From positions 682,001 to 746,000 of the forward strand of contig JAYJMM010000082.1 in the NCBI GenBank assembly GCA_037349105.1: 64,000 nucleotides of DNA, read 5' to 3'. This document shows positions 1 to 11,700 of the stretch, in pieces. How positions within the stretch are numbered: the first letter of the stretch is position 1; each line of letters opens with the position of its first letter. This DNA comes from Limnomonas spitsbergensis (lineage: Eukaryota > Chlorophyta > Chlorophyceae > Chlamydomonadales). Made by a program: the position numbers and the translations under genes. Below the pieces are notes generated by a model. The model was given only the letters and a program-made list of their open reading frames with translations. It searched no databases and was not told the origin of the DNA.

Positions 1-1480
1 TCGGCCTTGTGGGCGTTGACCGGCACCAGACCTGTCAGACCTGGCCCTCAGCGGTCTTGCGCGCACTAATATACTGATGAGTGCTCCGCTGGCACAATTG
101 TATTAAGTATGATCCTACCACTGGTCGTAGATTGATCACGGTCTGATTCCTATTTACTCAGCCTGTGAAATGAGTTCTGTCATGCCTAAATAAGCGCTGT
201 CTGGTAGAAGAGCTGATGGGGTAGGGCGCAGGCTGCTACTGCTGTTGTGCATGCCCCATCCCCCTCTCATTCTGCGGCTAGCTAAGCCCACCATCAAGGC
301 CCGTATGTTAGCAACTTGCTGTGTAGCCACGTGGTGTCTGAGTCAGCCCAGGTCGGGACATCAGGTGAAGACTGGTTTCTGCAGGAGCACGCCCATGTGT
401 TTGAAGGCTCTAGGCTTATCAAGCAGCAGACCATGCAGTCTTCGCTGTGGCTCGTGGTCGTAATTCCGTTACATCAAATTTAAGTGTACCGGTAGTGGTT
501 ATAATTTGTTCATTACCGCACTGGAAGTGTGAATGTATGGATTGTGAAACTGATGTTCCGTTTTGTTCACTTTGCTGATGCTTATATACCTTATACCGTA
601 TATGACTTATATACCTTATATGCCTTATACCGGAATACCTTCTTATAAACGTGTGCAGTAGTACTGGTACATGAAGGTCATGTCGCGTTAATAATCAATG
701 CATTCACCGTTTTTGCAACATAATTGTGTCCCGGGCCTGTGCCCTTATTTCGGAATTGCCCACCTGTTCCATAGCAATGCCGTCCTCAGAGAGTCATGCC
801 TGCTGGACAACTTTTTATCTTGTTTTCCTATTCCGGAATAAGGTGCAGGAAAATGAGATGCTTGACGAGGTTCACATTATACACGATGTAGTCATTGTAG
901 TATGCTGTAGTGGTGGTCATGCTGCATTACCGTACTGCTAAATTACAAGCAATCACCCACCAGCTTTCCCTTCTTATCAGCCAGCCACTACTGGCTTGGA
1001 TGCGCTCAGTCCTTACTATTAGTCAGTGACTAAGAAGTCCATATTGTTATTGCGGCCGTGTGAGTGCTTGTTGGTCGTGTGCCTTTCCTGTTTTATGCTC
1101 GCCTTTTCTCAGCTGACGGCAAGGGCCACACGCGCACCCGGGCTGTTTATTGTGTTCGCGTCTCAGTTTTTAGGGTTAGGCGGCCGGCCTCACTCGTTGT
1201 TAAGTCACAGCAAAAGAAAATCTATTGTGATGACAAGCGCACGGCCAGTTGTATATCCATCACATATCCCCTTGAACCGGTCGATCCACCTTTGCCCTGA
1301 TCTGCGGTACTATCTTAAATCACCTTTTTGATTTGCGTGGAAGCTGGACTTTTATTAGTGCATGTACTAGTTTATGGGCGCATGTCCCATGCATCAGATG
1401 TGATTCTCTGTTGGACTGTAAAACTTCACAAACCTTCACATTCTATTCATATCCCCCCATGATCAATCCAGTCCAAGGAC
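1..1480. repeat. Left copy of a ~1.3-1.4 kb direct duplication flanking the kinase locus
   Basis: This stretch matches 17150-18430 in order over almost its whole length, with diverged but clear similarity. Shared blocks include the CAGACCTGTC/CTGGCCCT segment at 24-50, the ATGATGAG..CCGCT..CAATTG block, the AGCTGATGGGGTAG block near 212, the block around GAGTCATGCCTGCTGGAC near 790, and CTTCTTATCAGCCAGCCACTA near 970. The right copy lies directly after the kinase stop codon, so this left copy may be the downstream flank of another kinase copy outside the window (inference). Short ORFs here show no recognisable protein and I treat them as chance. Confidence 0.8.
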
Positions 1481-2043
1481 TAGTGTCTCCATGCCCCCCT
1501 CAGCCACGTCCACCCAGCAGCAGCAGGCCATAGCCAACGTATCGTGTTATCACTCTTCAACAAGTCCCATGCATCAAATGTGATGCCCCGCTGGACTGTA
1601 AGAACTTCACAACTGTTACTGTAGTTAGCTTCATCATGACCCACCACCTGGTGAAACAAGCCATGCACATTGTGCCATTAGCCAAACGCCCATACAGGTA
1701 CTGAAGTACTGGTATCCGTCAAAATTCGTATACATCGGAGTTTATTTTTCCCACTGACAGACAAATTGAACACAGTCATCTGTTTCGTTTCTGAAAATTA
1801 CTAGCTTGTTTATACCGTAATAAAACATTGTAGTCACTGCCTAACTCAACAAAAAATATTGTTTCGACCTAGAAAGCACCTCACCGGTTAGGCCAACAAC
1901 GCTTCTGGATGCTTATCCAAATAAAATGAAATTTGTTAAATTGCTCCATGTCAACAGTTTGCATTAATGAAATTTGTCACTTGCATCAGAACAAATCGTC
2001 AGGCGAGCACCTATTGTCCCAAATTGTGGCACTTACCCCTAAA
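1481..2043. other. Non-coding stretch, no gene seen
   Basis: A segment near 1565-1610 repeats one near 1385-1435 (the CCCATGCATCA..GGACTGTAA block), so there is a small internal tandem duplication. The rest, up to the LINE remnant, is AT-richer and holds nothing I recognise. Confidence 0.5.
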
Positions 2044-2541
2044 TTAGAGTCTCTCTGTCTCCTCTGGTGAGCAACCTGCCGGCGCATAGACCCCTGTGAT
2101 GTTGATGGGCCTGGAGTGGGGCATGTGGATAGCAACGTTCAATATTGTCCCATTGCAATTGTCGCCTTCTGTTTGGGTGGCCTTGCCCAACACTGCAATG
2201 TGTTCCTTGATGGCAATGATGACCCCTCGCAAGCCTCTGCCTTGTTCGCTGTGTGTACACGCCCAGTATTGATACCCTTGTAGGGCTTCTTGCAACCATC
2301 TGGTCTTTTTCCGCTTGGGGAGCATGTTTGTCTCGGTGAGTACGAGGATATCTGGTTTGTGCTGCTGGATGGTCATTTCTATTTCATACTTTGCGGTGAA
2401 AGCGCCCTGGACATTGGCTGTGATCACGCGCAACGTAGCCAGTTGGCAGGCTGTTTTATCGTCTCCGTGGGGTGGAGCACATGGCTGGCGTGGTAGGCTT
2501 GTATTTTCTTGGTCAAGCCTGTTCTTCAAGATCTGTTCCAC
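2044..2541 (-). pseudogene. LINE endonuclease (EEP/APE-like) domain, truncated
   Basis: A 165-residue minus-strand frame resembles the N-terminal half of the endonuclease/exonuclease/phosphatase domain of APE-type LINEs. Visible motifs are ITANVQG (catalytic Asn region), DILVLTETN with the metal-binding Glu, GLRGVIIAIK, and NITGVYAP with the conserved Tyr. The later GDFN- and SDH-type motifs of the family are missing because the frame ends right after GVYAPAG. In the intact family this enzyme nicks target DNA to prime reverse transcription. This copy should be inactive. Confidence 0.7.
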
Positions 2542-2728
2542 CCTTGTTTTTTGTTTAGCTGGTTCGGGCGTAACAGTGATTGAGGTAATGATATATGGTA
2601 AAATGAGGGCATGTAACAGTTTTTTCGGCTTCTCTCCTTCCGTTGTGTGTTGTAGGGCAATGTTGCGCTTGGTTTGCTTATTTTGAGCTTACGTACGCAT
2701 CCTTTGGAAGCCAACTTATTTTGTTTTG

Positions 2729-3638
2729 TTATCTCAATATCATGCGTCTTCTCCTGCCCTTTGGTAGTTCTACCTTTGATGGCACATCTAGGTGAGTCGG
2801 GGAATGTGACCTGGGTGAGGGGGGGGCTGCATTAGTGTGCGAAGGAGGCAGTGCTGTCCGAGCGGGCGGCAGAGTTGGTTCAAGCATCATTGGTGTCTTG
2901 TGCAGTTCTGGTGGTTGGGGCTGGGGGGGAGTCAGGGGTTTTGGGGGCGAGTCTATGTCTCCCCTCCTCTGGTGTGTGGGGTACTGGTGGGAAAAGAAAG
3001 CAAGCGGTGTTGCATTCAGCCAGGGTTTCCGCATGGAAATACCCATAGATGGATGTTGCCATTTTCTTGAGCTCATCCAAGTTCCGGATTCCCTTTTCTC
3101 CGAAGAGAGGGGCTCGGTATGGCTTCTCTGACTCCAACCAGTACCACTTTCCTTCGCGCCGGAGCAAGGTCGAGGCATGATGGTAGGGCACACTAGAGTG
3201 GACTATGAAAACATTTGGGTGGTAGTTTTGTGTATGTTTTATTTCATCAAGGGTGCAATCTAGTACTTGTGTGGTCAGGAGTTGCGGTTGGCCTATTTCC
3301 TGAATAATCTTGTAGTTAAGTTGATAGTGTTGGAACGCGTACAGGGCCCATGCTGGGTCCGAGAAGTTACCGAATATTGGATCGAATTGAGGAAAATCCC
3401 TGTGGCTTAGGACCCTCTTGTGGTGCGCGTAAGTAGGATTTTCTTTTTGACATAAAAAACATGTTATCATTTCTATGTGTGTCTGGCGAAGCGGTCGCCC
3501 CAGGAGCATCGCGAGGGCATGTGCTTGACAAAATTGTTTATCTTGTTTCTTGTAGTGGATATCTCCTGGGATATGGCATGTCGTGGAAATGTGGGAGGGG
3601 TTCTTGCTCCCTCCTCGGTTCGGGTTCAGCACGCACAT
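2729..3638 (-). pseudogene. Cysteine-peptidase-like domain of the LINE, with Pro-rich linker
   Basis: The minus-strand frame 3638-2880 (252 aa) holds QFCQAHALAMLLGRP, which looks like a nucleophile-Cys helix as in Josephin/OTU-like or other papain-fold peptidases. About 115 residues later YHHASTLLRREGKWYWLES looks like the catalytic His strand followed by an acidic residue. A proline-rich tail follows; it continues in another frame (3193-2729), which indicates a frameshift near 2950. Position upstream of the endonuclease on the same strand suggests it belongs to the same retroelement. Family assignment is tentative; the Cys..His spacing is all I can judge. Confidence 0.45.
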
Positions 3639-4283
3639 GTGGCTTATGATTTAAAGTTCCTTCTCCAAGCCTGTCGATCCTCATGGCTTTTATCTCACCA
3701 TCTTGCCGTGGTCTGCCTGGCTGTTTTGGGTGACTGCCAGTAGGGGAGTGCGCTTGTTTGCGGTGGTTGCGGAGCATTGTGTTGGTGGCGGTTTTATGTT
3801 TGTTGTTTAATGTATCGGTATCCAGCGTATGGAGGTATCTCTTATTTACCCCCTCATTCAACTGCTCTATCGTAGCATATTTTATTTTTTAAGGGTGCAT
3901 ATTAGGGGCATGCGTCAATTTCCCTTCGTATTCACTGCTGGCTTGATGGGCCGCCTTGCATGGCCGGCTTGTTGGGCTTTTTTGCACGGCATGCGTCGTG
4001 CATGGTATCCGTATGTGCACTTCTGCTGGGCTGGGCACTCGTACATGGCTATGCAATTTGCTGTTGCTTGGCTATCGGTGGGTACACGTCGCTGTCATTC
4101 ACCGGTACCTGTTTTCTGTGTGGGTGGTGCATGATGCTGACCTTGGTGCTGACCATTTGGCAACTTCTGCAGTTTGGGTTCCTCGGGCTCGCTGATGAAT
4201 CTCGTCTTTCCTATTGGCTGTTGTCTTTCGCGTCTGAGCACCTGTAGTCTGTCTGGAGTCACTCGTCCTTTTACGGTGATTGT

Positions 4284-5055
4284 TCAGGAGTCGGTGAACC
4301 TGCCTCTGAAAGGCTTTTCTATACAGTCCCCATCTCGTTTCTCAGTTCGAAAGATGCATGGCATATTTCGCCCGAACGTAGATGAGTATAGCTTTGCGGT
4401 GAGATACCATGCATGGCTCATGGTATTTCCTGGGCTTGCGCTTTCTCTTCTGTTTTCCTGCTTGTCCGAATGTGTTGGTGGGGTTGAGTAGAAAAGCATT
4501 GCACTGTTTAAGATATTGGCGTGATTCGGGTCACGAGCGACATGTTGGCACGAAGTCGACCCGATCGTCACGGACTCAATGTCTAGGGTCGTCGGTTTGG
4601 CAGTGTCTTCGCATCTCACCGTCACAGTCTTGTTGCATCCTTGCATTGTCATCTCCTGGGTATCCTGTTTTTGGCAGACTTCGAGATGTTGTGCAGGCAT
4701 CATGTATTCAAACATCTTGGAGGAAACTTGGGTCCGGGGGACTCTTTTGTAAACCTTGTCACACCCCTCGGTATATGACATCGGCTGCCATGTCCGAAGC
4801 AAGAGTCGAGGGCGTCATCAGGGGTCCGTTACCATGGCACCCTGGCAGAGGTATCGCGACCTTACTGATGCAGATAACCCAAGTTCTACCACGGTACGTG
4901 GCATGCATCAGCGCATTTGTGTGCATGATGCTCCGCTTGACAGGCGTCACCTGAGTCAACGTGTTTGTGACGATGCCTGCAGCTGTCCGCGCCATATCGA
5001 GGAGTGCTTTCATAAGCGACGAGTGTTTAACGGATTTGCATTTTTCGACGATCAA
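4284..5055 (-). pseudogene. Leader ORF of the decayed LINE, frameshifted
   Basis: Two minus-strand frames (5055-4759, then 4802-4284) overlap at the point where a frameshift would join them. They lie in the same orientation and just 5' of the peptidase-like frame. I recognise no domain. They are most simply the first ORF or N-terminal region of the same element. Codon use is ordinary and there is no signal peptide or membrane segment. Confidence 0.35.
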
Positions 5056-5695
5056 TCAATATAATCAGGCCTCCGAATGTACAATCAATCTGATCGCAAA
5101 CATGTACAAGCGGTATTTTTTCGGCAGAGCACCCCCCTGGCGGCCGAAGGTCGCGGGGGCGAAGCCCCCAGAGTCACCCCGTATCCGTCCGTCCGTCCAT
5201 CCGTCTGTCCGTCCGCCCGATGTTTCTGGAACGTCCCGGAAACTTTATGCGCTACAGCGCAAATCAACCCGCTGTATTTATTAAGGTTATTCCTGTCAGA
5301 CCTCAAAGGCCGAGGTGCAGAAATGAGAAACTCAGCTACCAAGGCTGGATCTCACAGCGGATGACGTAAGGTGTCGTCACGCTGTCCCCTGGCCCTGGTG
5401 TCACGCGACATGCCGACAGCTGTGGCTTCGCTTCTCTGTGCGCAATTCGATGCGAATCATTAAAAACACGCACTTAGCCAGCGATAGAGTTGTGTTAACT
5501 ATTTCGAAATCCTATAACATGGCGAGGGGGTTTGCATGGGGTCCAAGTGACCCCGTCCGCACCTGGCTGCGCCTGCCCTCTGAAAAGTCACATGCCCGAC
5601 TGCTCTGCCGTATTTTGTGTTGCGCAGCAGCACCTCTGATTACTTGTCAGGCTACATGTCCACCTTATACGCATGGGAGTGAAATTCCTTTGGGG
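5056..5695. other. Intergenic stretch with GC hairpin and GTCC microsatellite
   Basis: A perfect 6-bp-stem hairpin GGGGGC-GAA-GCCCCC lies at 5155-5169 and a degenerate GTCC microsatellite at 5186-5217. These may belong to the 5' end of the LINE remnant or to a small separate insertion. No gene is seen in the remainder. Confidence 0.4.
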
Positions 5696-7640
5696 CACTA
5701 CTACTCAAACCCCCTGTTTTGGTAGGTAGGTGGGGTCAAAACTGGTAGGTTTTCTTACCGATTTTGGCAAACCTACCAAAAATTAGGGCTATGATTCCCC
5801 GACCTACCAGAATTGGCTTGCACCTACCATTTCTTCCCAAGTCCCCTACCAAAGATCTCAAAACCTGCCAATTATTGTGGAGTCCTTACTACCCTTACAA
5901 AAATGCACATCCTACCAAATGGCCTCCAAGTGAGCCAAGTTGCTACCATACAAATGGGGCAAACAAGGCAAACCATCCAGTCAATTGATATGATGTCCCT
6001 AACTTTTTTGCAACCATTGTTTTATGAGGTGAGGCCAAGCCACACTCTAGGGTGAGTTTCATCGGACAAAGGACATGGAGACGGTGTTTTAGGGGATGGA
6101 GGGAATGGTGAAATTCAGGAAATGGGGGAGTGGAGGCTACAGAAGGGGCATTAAAGAATTAAGCCAAAATCTATACAACATGTGGGCCACTAGGGCCCAT
6201 CTATCATTTGGGGGGAGGGGTCCTTTGGCGGAGGACGTGCGTCAGAGTGCGCTGGGGAAGGGGGGACTGGTGGCGGAGGAGGTCAGAGTGTGCTTGGAGG
6301 AGAAAAGGCTAGTGGCGGAGGAGGTCAGAGTGTACAGGGGGGAGGGGGGACTAGTGGCGGAGGAGGTCAGAGTGCGCTGGCGGGAGGGGGGCTAGGTGGC
6401 GGAGGAGGTCAGAGTGCGCTGGGGGAGGGGGGGCTGGTGGTGGAGGAGGTCATAGTGTGCTGGGAGGAGGGGGTGCTGGTAGAAGAGGAGGTAAGAGTGT
6501 GATGGTGGGAGGGGGGACAGGTGGCGGAGGAGGTCAGAGTGGAATGGGGGAGGGGGGCTGGTGGCAGAGGAGGTCAGAATGCGCTGGGAGGAGGGGGGAC
6601 TGGTGGCGGAGGAGATAAGAGTGCACTGGGGTGGGGAGGACTGGTTGCGGAGGAGGTCAGAGTGCGCTAGGGGGAGGGGGGGCTGGTAGCGGAGGAGGTC
6701 AGAGTGCACATGGAGAGGGGGGGACCGGTTGCGGAGGAGGTCAGTGTGCGCAAGGGGGAGGGGGGACTGGTGGCGGAGAAGGTCAGAGTGCGCTGGGGGG
6801 GGGGGGGGCTGGTGGTGGAGGAGGTCAGAGTGCGTTGGGGGGAGGGGAGACAGGTGGCGGAGGAGGTCAAAGTGCGTTGGGGGGAGAGGGGGCTGGTGGT
6901 GGAGGAGGTCATAGTGTGCTGGGAGGAGGGGGGGCTGGTGGCAGAGGAGGTCAGAGTGCGATGGGGGGAGGGGGGACTATTGGCAGAGGAGGTCAGAGTG
7001 AAATGGGGGGAGGGTGGGCTAGTGGCTGAGGACGTCAGAATGCGCTGGGAGGAGGGGGGCTGGTGGCGGAGGAGGTCAGAATGCGCTGGGAGGAGGGGAT
7101 ACTGGTGGCGGAGGAGGTCCGAGTGCGCTAGGGGGTGGGGGGGCTGGTTGAGGAGGAGGTCAAATTGCGCTGGGAGAGGGGGGGGCCGGTTGCGGAGGAG
7201 GTCTGAGTGCGCTAGGTGGAGGGCGGACTGATGGCGGAGGAGGTCAGAGTGCGCTGGGGGAAGGGGGGGCTGGTGGTGGAGGAGGTCAAAGTGCGCTGGG
7301 GGGAGGGGAGACTGATTGCGGAGGAGGTAAGAGTGTGCAGGGGGGAGGGGGGACTGGTGGCGAAGGAGGTCAGAGTGCCTGCATATCCAGCTTGGTGGCC
7401 ATCGCAAAGCTGTCCTCAATGATATCAGACAAGGGCACCATCTTAGCCTTCCCATTCTTGATAGTGACATTGGCAGCTTGCAGAAGTAGGAGTTGCTCAG
7501 GTGTGGCCCAAGTGCTGGTGGTGGTGGTGGTGGTGGTGGTGGTGTGGGCTGGGGGGAGGGGGGACTGGTGGCGGAGGAGGTCGGAGTGCGTTGGTGGGAG
7601 GAAGGTCCCGGGACCCCTCGCCCGTTGTTTTGGGTAAAGG
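5696..7640 (+). mobile_element. Dispersed repeat element, copy A, with GGA-rich minisatellite
   Basis: The element begins near CTACTCAAACCCCCTG, has a head rich in GGTAGGT/ACCTACC motifs (5720-6200), and passes into a purine-rich minisatellite. The head is nearly identical, reversed, to 21445-21000, and its first 24 bp recur at 19571. The same order of head plus minisatellite in two places shows it is one repeat unit. No transposase or terminal inverted repeat was recognised, so the class is unknown; a non-autonomous element is possible. Confidence 0.7.
6205..7385. repeat. ~42-bp GGA-rich minisatellite, about 28 units
   Basis: Units read GTGGCGGAGGAGGTCAGAGT followed by a GCGCTGGGGG..GGACTG run, of 41-42 bp with variable G runs. 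Because 42 is a multiple of three, long open frames appear on both strands (VAEEVRVRWGEGGL on +, HSDLLRHQSPLPPA on -). They have no other coding features and are not genes. Confidence 0.85.
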
Positions 7641-7700
7641 AATCTTATCCCTTTGCCAATAGTGGGGGCATATTTCAAACGTAGCAGCCTATGCCTTAAT
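7375..7700 (-). pseudogene. Coding-like fragment interrupting the minisatellite
   Basis: At 7375-7515, between the main array and a last unit at 7540-7600, the minus strand encodes a non-repetitive stretch (TPEQLLLLQAANVTIKNGKA.. and KMVPLSDIIEDSFAMATKLD). A further stretch follows beyond 7600. Composition is unlike the array. It could be part of an element ORF or a captured host exon; I do not recognise the family. Confidence 0.25.
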
Positions 7701-8709
7701 GTAGTCATAAAGGGCCCAATGTCCTTCCTTTGCCAAAGAGGAAGCGGCCGTCAGTGACACGGCCAAAGGCTTGGGCTACTTCCTCCGGGTTCATGTGCTC
7801 CGAATTTCAAGGCTCTTCACCGAGATGCATTGCATTGATGATCCCTTAACCCGCAAGTCTTTATTTCATACCTTATGCCCAATCCTTGGACCGCCCCGCT
7901 TGGCAACGAAGGGTGGTGTTGGTAGGGTTGGGCTTAACCCCCAGGCAAACGATTTGGAGTCCCATGAAACCAAGATTGTGTGGGATTTCCTTCCATTCCC
8001 TGCATGCGGCTACACTTGGCAAAACAAATTTGTGATACACTGATACGGTTGTGCGAAGGGTGCCTTAGCCATGCTTTCTTTATGATATGCCCTTGGTACG
8101 TTAGTGTGTCAGACATGTCCGACGGAGTACCCCAAACATGTCCGTTGCATGAGGGCTAGTGGTATGAAGTCTCAGTCTCTCTCCGACCTTTTTCATTCCT
8201 CCCGTGGTGATGTGCACTTCATATTTCAGGGCTGGGAAACTGACCTCATGGACATGAGCAATTGAGGAAACCCAGAAATACAGAATCTCCCTCCCAAATG
8301 TCTAAATTCGCCCATTGTTGGCCTTTATTTTGGCTGGCTGCCCCCCGAAGACAGTGGTATCTTCCGCATGGTGTGTCAACCTCAAAGGACTTCATTGCGG
8401 CCACCTTTGGACGTCGATGGGGACCTTCGAACTTTGCTCGTTGAATGGATGCCATGCATATCCGCACATTTCTCTAACCTGGCCACACATCGGTGCCGCC
8501 CGACATCCAATTGCGCACATTTAGCTGAACAATCAACGTCACATTATTGAACGGGACATGTAATTGCGCTGGAAATTAGCTGCCACATAGCAGTGGTATA
8601 CAACAGGGCCATCAGTGGGACCATGCTGCAGCGCACCTTCACAGCTCAATCTGAGATTTCAAATGTTGCGAACGAAGCTTCCTTCGCCCGCCACCGTATC
8701 CCCAACTGA
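7701..8709. other. Upstream region of the kinase gene, no gene seen
   Basis: There are no convincing ORFs; short frames are on both strands without recognisable motifs. The kinase promoter should lie in this stretch, but I see no clear TATA box or operator. Confidence 0.4.
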
Positions 8710-11700
8710 ATGTTTGACGTAGACCTAACTGAACAGCGCCGAAACTCAGAATCCGCGTCTCTCTTACCAGCGCTCTCAATCCTGCTTGTCACCATACCAG
8801 CATCACCTGCAGACGAATTTACCGCACAGCCCAAATTGGATTGTAAAACGGACGACTGCAATCGAGCCTTCATCAGCTCTCTAGCTTGGAAAACCACGGA
8901 CGGGGAAATCTCACCAGGTAAGCAGATTGCGTCGCTTCTACACCAGGCCTCTTCCTCGCCACTGGAATAAAAATCCCGAACATATATGCAGACGACACCG
9001 ACACCGACAAGCACACAGGAGCAGTGTCATTGCAGCAGCAGCAGCAGCAGGAGCAGCAGCAGCAGCAGCAGCCCCAAGACCAAGGCACAGAGCACATCTC
9101 CCAACCGTGAGCGATATTTTAATTTGCTGTGAAGACTATTGCGATGTTCTGTGAGTTGAGTCTCATCAGCGCATCGTTCCTCTGCTCGCTCTGTGTCACA
9201 GGGCAATGTTCAACGACTCCAGCACGACGTTGGCCGTCTCGCGCCTGTGCCCCGAGGCGATCAGGAAGTGTCGTCCTGACTTGAAATGGTCGATAAGCCA
9301 ATTTGACCATTTGGTCGAAATTGGGCGTGGGCCCCATAGCTGCGTGTACGCGGCTTCATGCACACTTTCTGGCCTGCGTGTGGCCATGAAGAGGTACAAC
9401 CGGTCGAAAATTCCCAGCGTGCACGCCGCACAGGTAAAAGGCACAAGGCGCTCAGTGATATTGCCCTTCGCTTGCCGATGTTGATTCTGCTTACCGTACA
9501 AGGTGGCTTGCAAGATTTCCTTCGCTTTTTGGCACCGGCACCGGTACCGGTATTTGGTTTTCGCTGCTGATTTAGTTTCTCTGTGTTTGACGTCAAGGAA
9601 TGTGTGGCCTTGTGGCAGTCTTGCAGAAACTGTACCGCATATCGGCACGTTCATCTCTTTTATCTGCGTCTGTCCTCATCTCTCTGAGACTCGACCCTCA
9701 CCCGTCATGGCCATGCATGCGTCCTCAACCTGGGTTCCTCTGATACTGGCGACTTATATATGTCATGCGCAGGTGAAACGAGAGATCGCCATCCATTCCT
9801 CAATCAGCCATGCACACATTGTGGATTTCGTGAGTCCTGTTTCATCACTAGGCCGGCAGTCTGTTCCCATGCAGCCGCATGACGTACTGTTCCCATGCAA
9901 CATGCAGCATGACGATATTTTCCCATACAGCATGCAGCATGGGGTGCTTATACCACGCAGCATGTAGCCTGGCAGGCTGTTCCCATGCAGCCGCATGACG
10001 TTCTGTTTCCATGCAACATGCAGCTTGACGATATTTTCTCATACAGCATGCAGCACGGCGTGCTTTTACCATGCAGCATGCAGGCTGGTAGGCTGTTCCC
10101 ATGCAGCCGCATGCAGCATGACCAGCTGTTCCCATGCAGCCGCATGACGTTCTGTTCCCATACAACATGCAGCATGTCGATCCTTTCCCATACAGCATGC
10201 ATGCAGCATGGCGTGCTTTTACCACGCAGCATGTAGCCTGGCAGGCTGTTCCCATGCAGCCGCATGCAGCATGACAGGCTGTTCCCATGCAGCTCCATGC
10301 AACATGTCGTGCTCTTCCCAAGCTGCACGCAGCATTAGTGCTAGTCATGGCTACTCGCTGAAAAAGTTCAACGCACCAATTTTTCTGTTCCTCCCTGCAA
10401 GGCCCTCCCTGATTAATCCACACTGTCGCTTTGCAGTATGCTGCGTTTGAGGATGACGAGCATACATACCTCGTCATGGAATACGCTCAAGGAGTAAGTG
10501 TGGATCAGGGGTATGGACCCCAGGTGTTCACTAAGACAGTACTTATTTCCATGCGCACCAGACCACATTAGACAGGCTCTGGGCATCCACCACTTTGCCA
10601 TGCGGATCTAGCCTTGTCCAGCCTATGACATGTGGTCCTAGCTAACTTGAACAGTGCCCCCCTCTCCTTTTCGTTAACCTCAATTTATCTAAAGCATCCA
10701 GGTCCACTGCTGCTTGCATGCGAGAATACCTCTTTCCTGCTTCTCTGTAGAGCACACACGGGACTGCTTCTCATCCCACTTGTTAAGCATTACGCCTCCA
10801 TTTCCGCTCATGGTTACTCCCCTCGCACCTCTGTCACTCAGGATTACTCCACCTATCTCACTCAGTATTACTCTTCACCATGTCTCACTCAGGGTGATCT
10901 GTTTGATGCCGTCAAGAAAAACGGCAAGACCTTGTCCGAGGCGGATGCTGTGCGGCAGGTGCTGTGCCCTTACCTCTATGCAATGACCTACTTGCACGGG
11001 AGTAATATTATTCACCGTGACATCAAGATGGAGAACACGTTCTTCACCTTCGACGGGGTTCTGAAAGTCGCAGGTCAGAGGGGGGGAATATAAACCCTAT
11101 AAGTTACACTTAGCACCCTGAACCTGGAAAGTCACATGGCAGAGGGGGGGCCTACACCTTGCACCCCAAACACTCATCCCTTATCCTACGAAGTCGCAGG
11201 TCAGAAGGGGTGTAACATTGGACAGGCCGCCCCCACTGGGCCGATGAAACTTTGACCGGCCTCTTGCCGGTGGCCCTAGCAGCAAAGCTTGCTGGCCGTG
11301 ATGGACCTAAGCATGTAGCTGAACATGTAGCTAAAACACCCTTCAATAAACTGTGATGAATCCGCTTGCGTCTGCCACATGCCTCCATGCAGATTTTGGC
11401 CTGTCCATTAAAACGACCCTGGAGCGCGCTGTGAGCTATGTGGGGACTGCAGGATACATGGCGCCAGAGGTGAGGGACATGGAGTTACATGGAACGGCGG
11501 GGAGTTACATGAAGGTATAAGCACAAGGATATACATGTATTGTAACCATGCGGCTGTTGTGCTGCCCTTATCCACTGATGCGACCTGTCATGCCATGCCA
11601 TGCCATGCCATGCCATGCAGCTGCCGAACTGCCCTTACCCACTGATGCGATCTGCCATGCCATGCCATGCAGATGCTGCATGGTCGTGCTGGCATGGAAT

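Larger units (their letters stand above)
2044..5055 (-). mobile_element. Decayed non-LTR (LINE-type) retrotransposon lacking its RT part
   Basis: Read on the minus strand, a series of broken ORFs runs from about 5055 down to 2044: a leader ORF in two frames, a cysteine-peptidase-like domain with a proline-rich linker, then the N-terminal half of an APE-type endonuclease. Several frameshifts and stops separate them. The reverse transcriptase that should follow the endonuclease is absent; at 2044 the frame stops and unrelated sequence begins. Loss of the 3' part is unusual, since LINE copies are normally truncated at the 5' end, so an internal deletion or a later rearrangement is likely (inference). 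Confidence 0.65.

Noticed and set aside
5430..5725. 95-codon + strand frame
   Set aside because: No recognisable motif, no exon structure and it overlaps the end of a repeat element.
6290..7470. Open frames on both strands of the GGA-rich array
   Set aside because: A 42-bp unit keeps frame; the same array recurs inverted at 20525 without any conserved start or stop.
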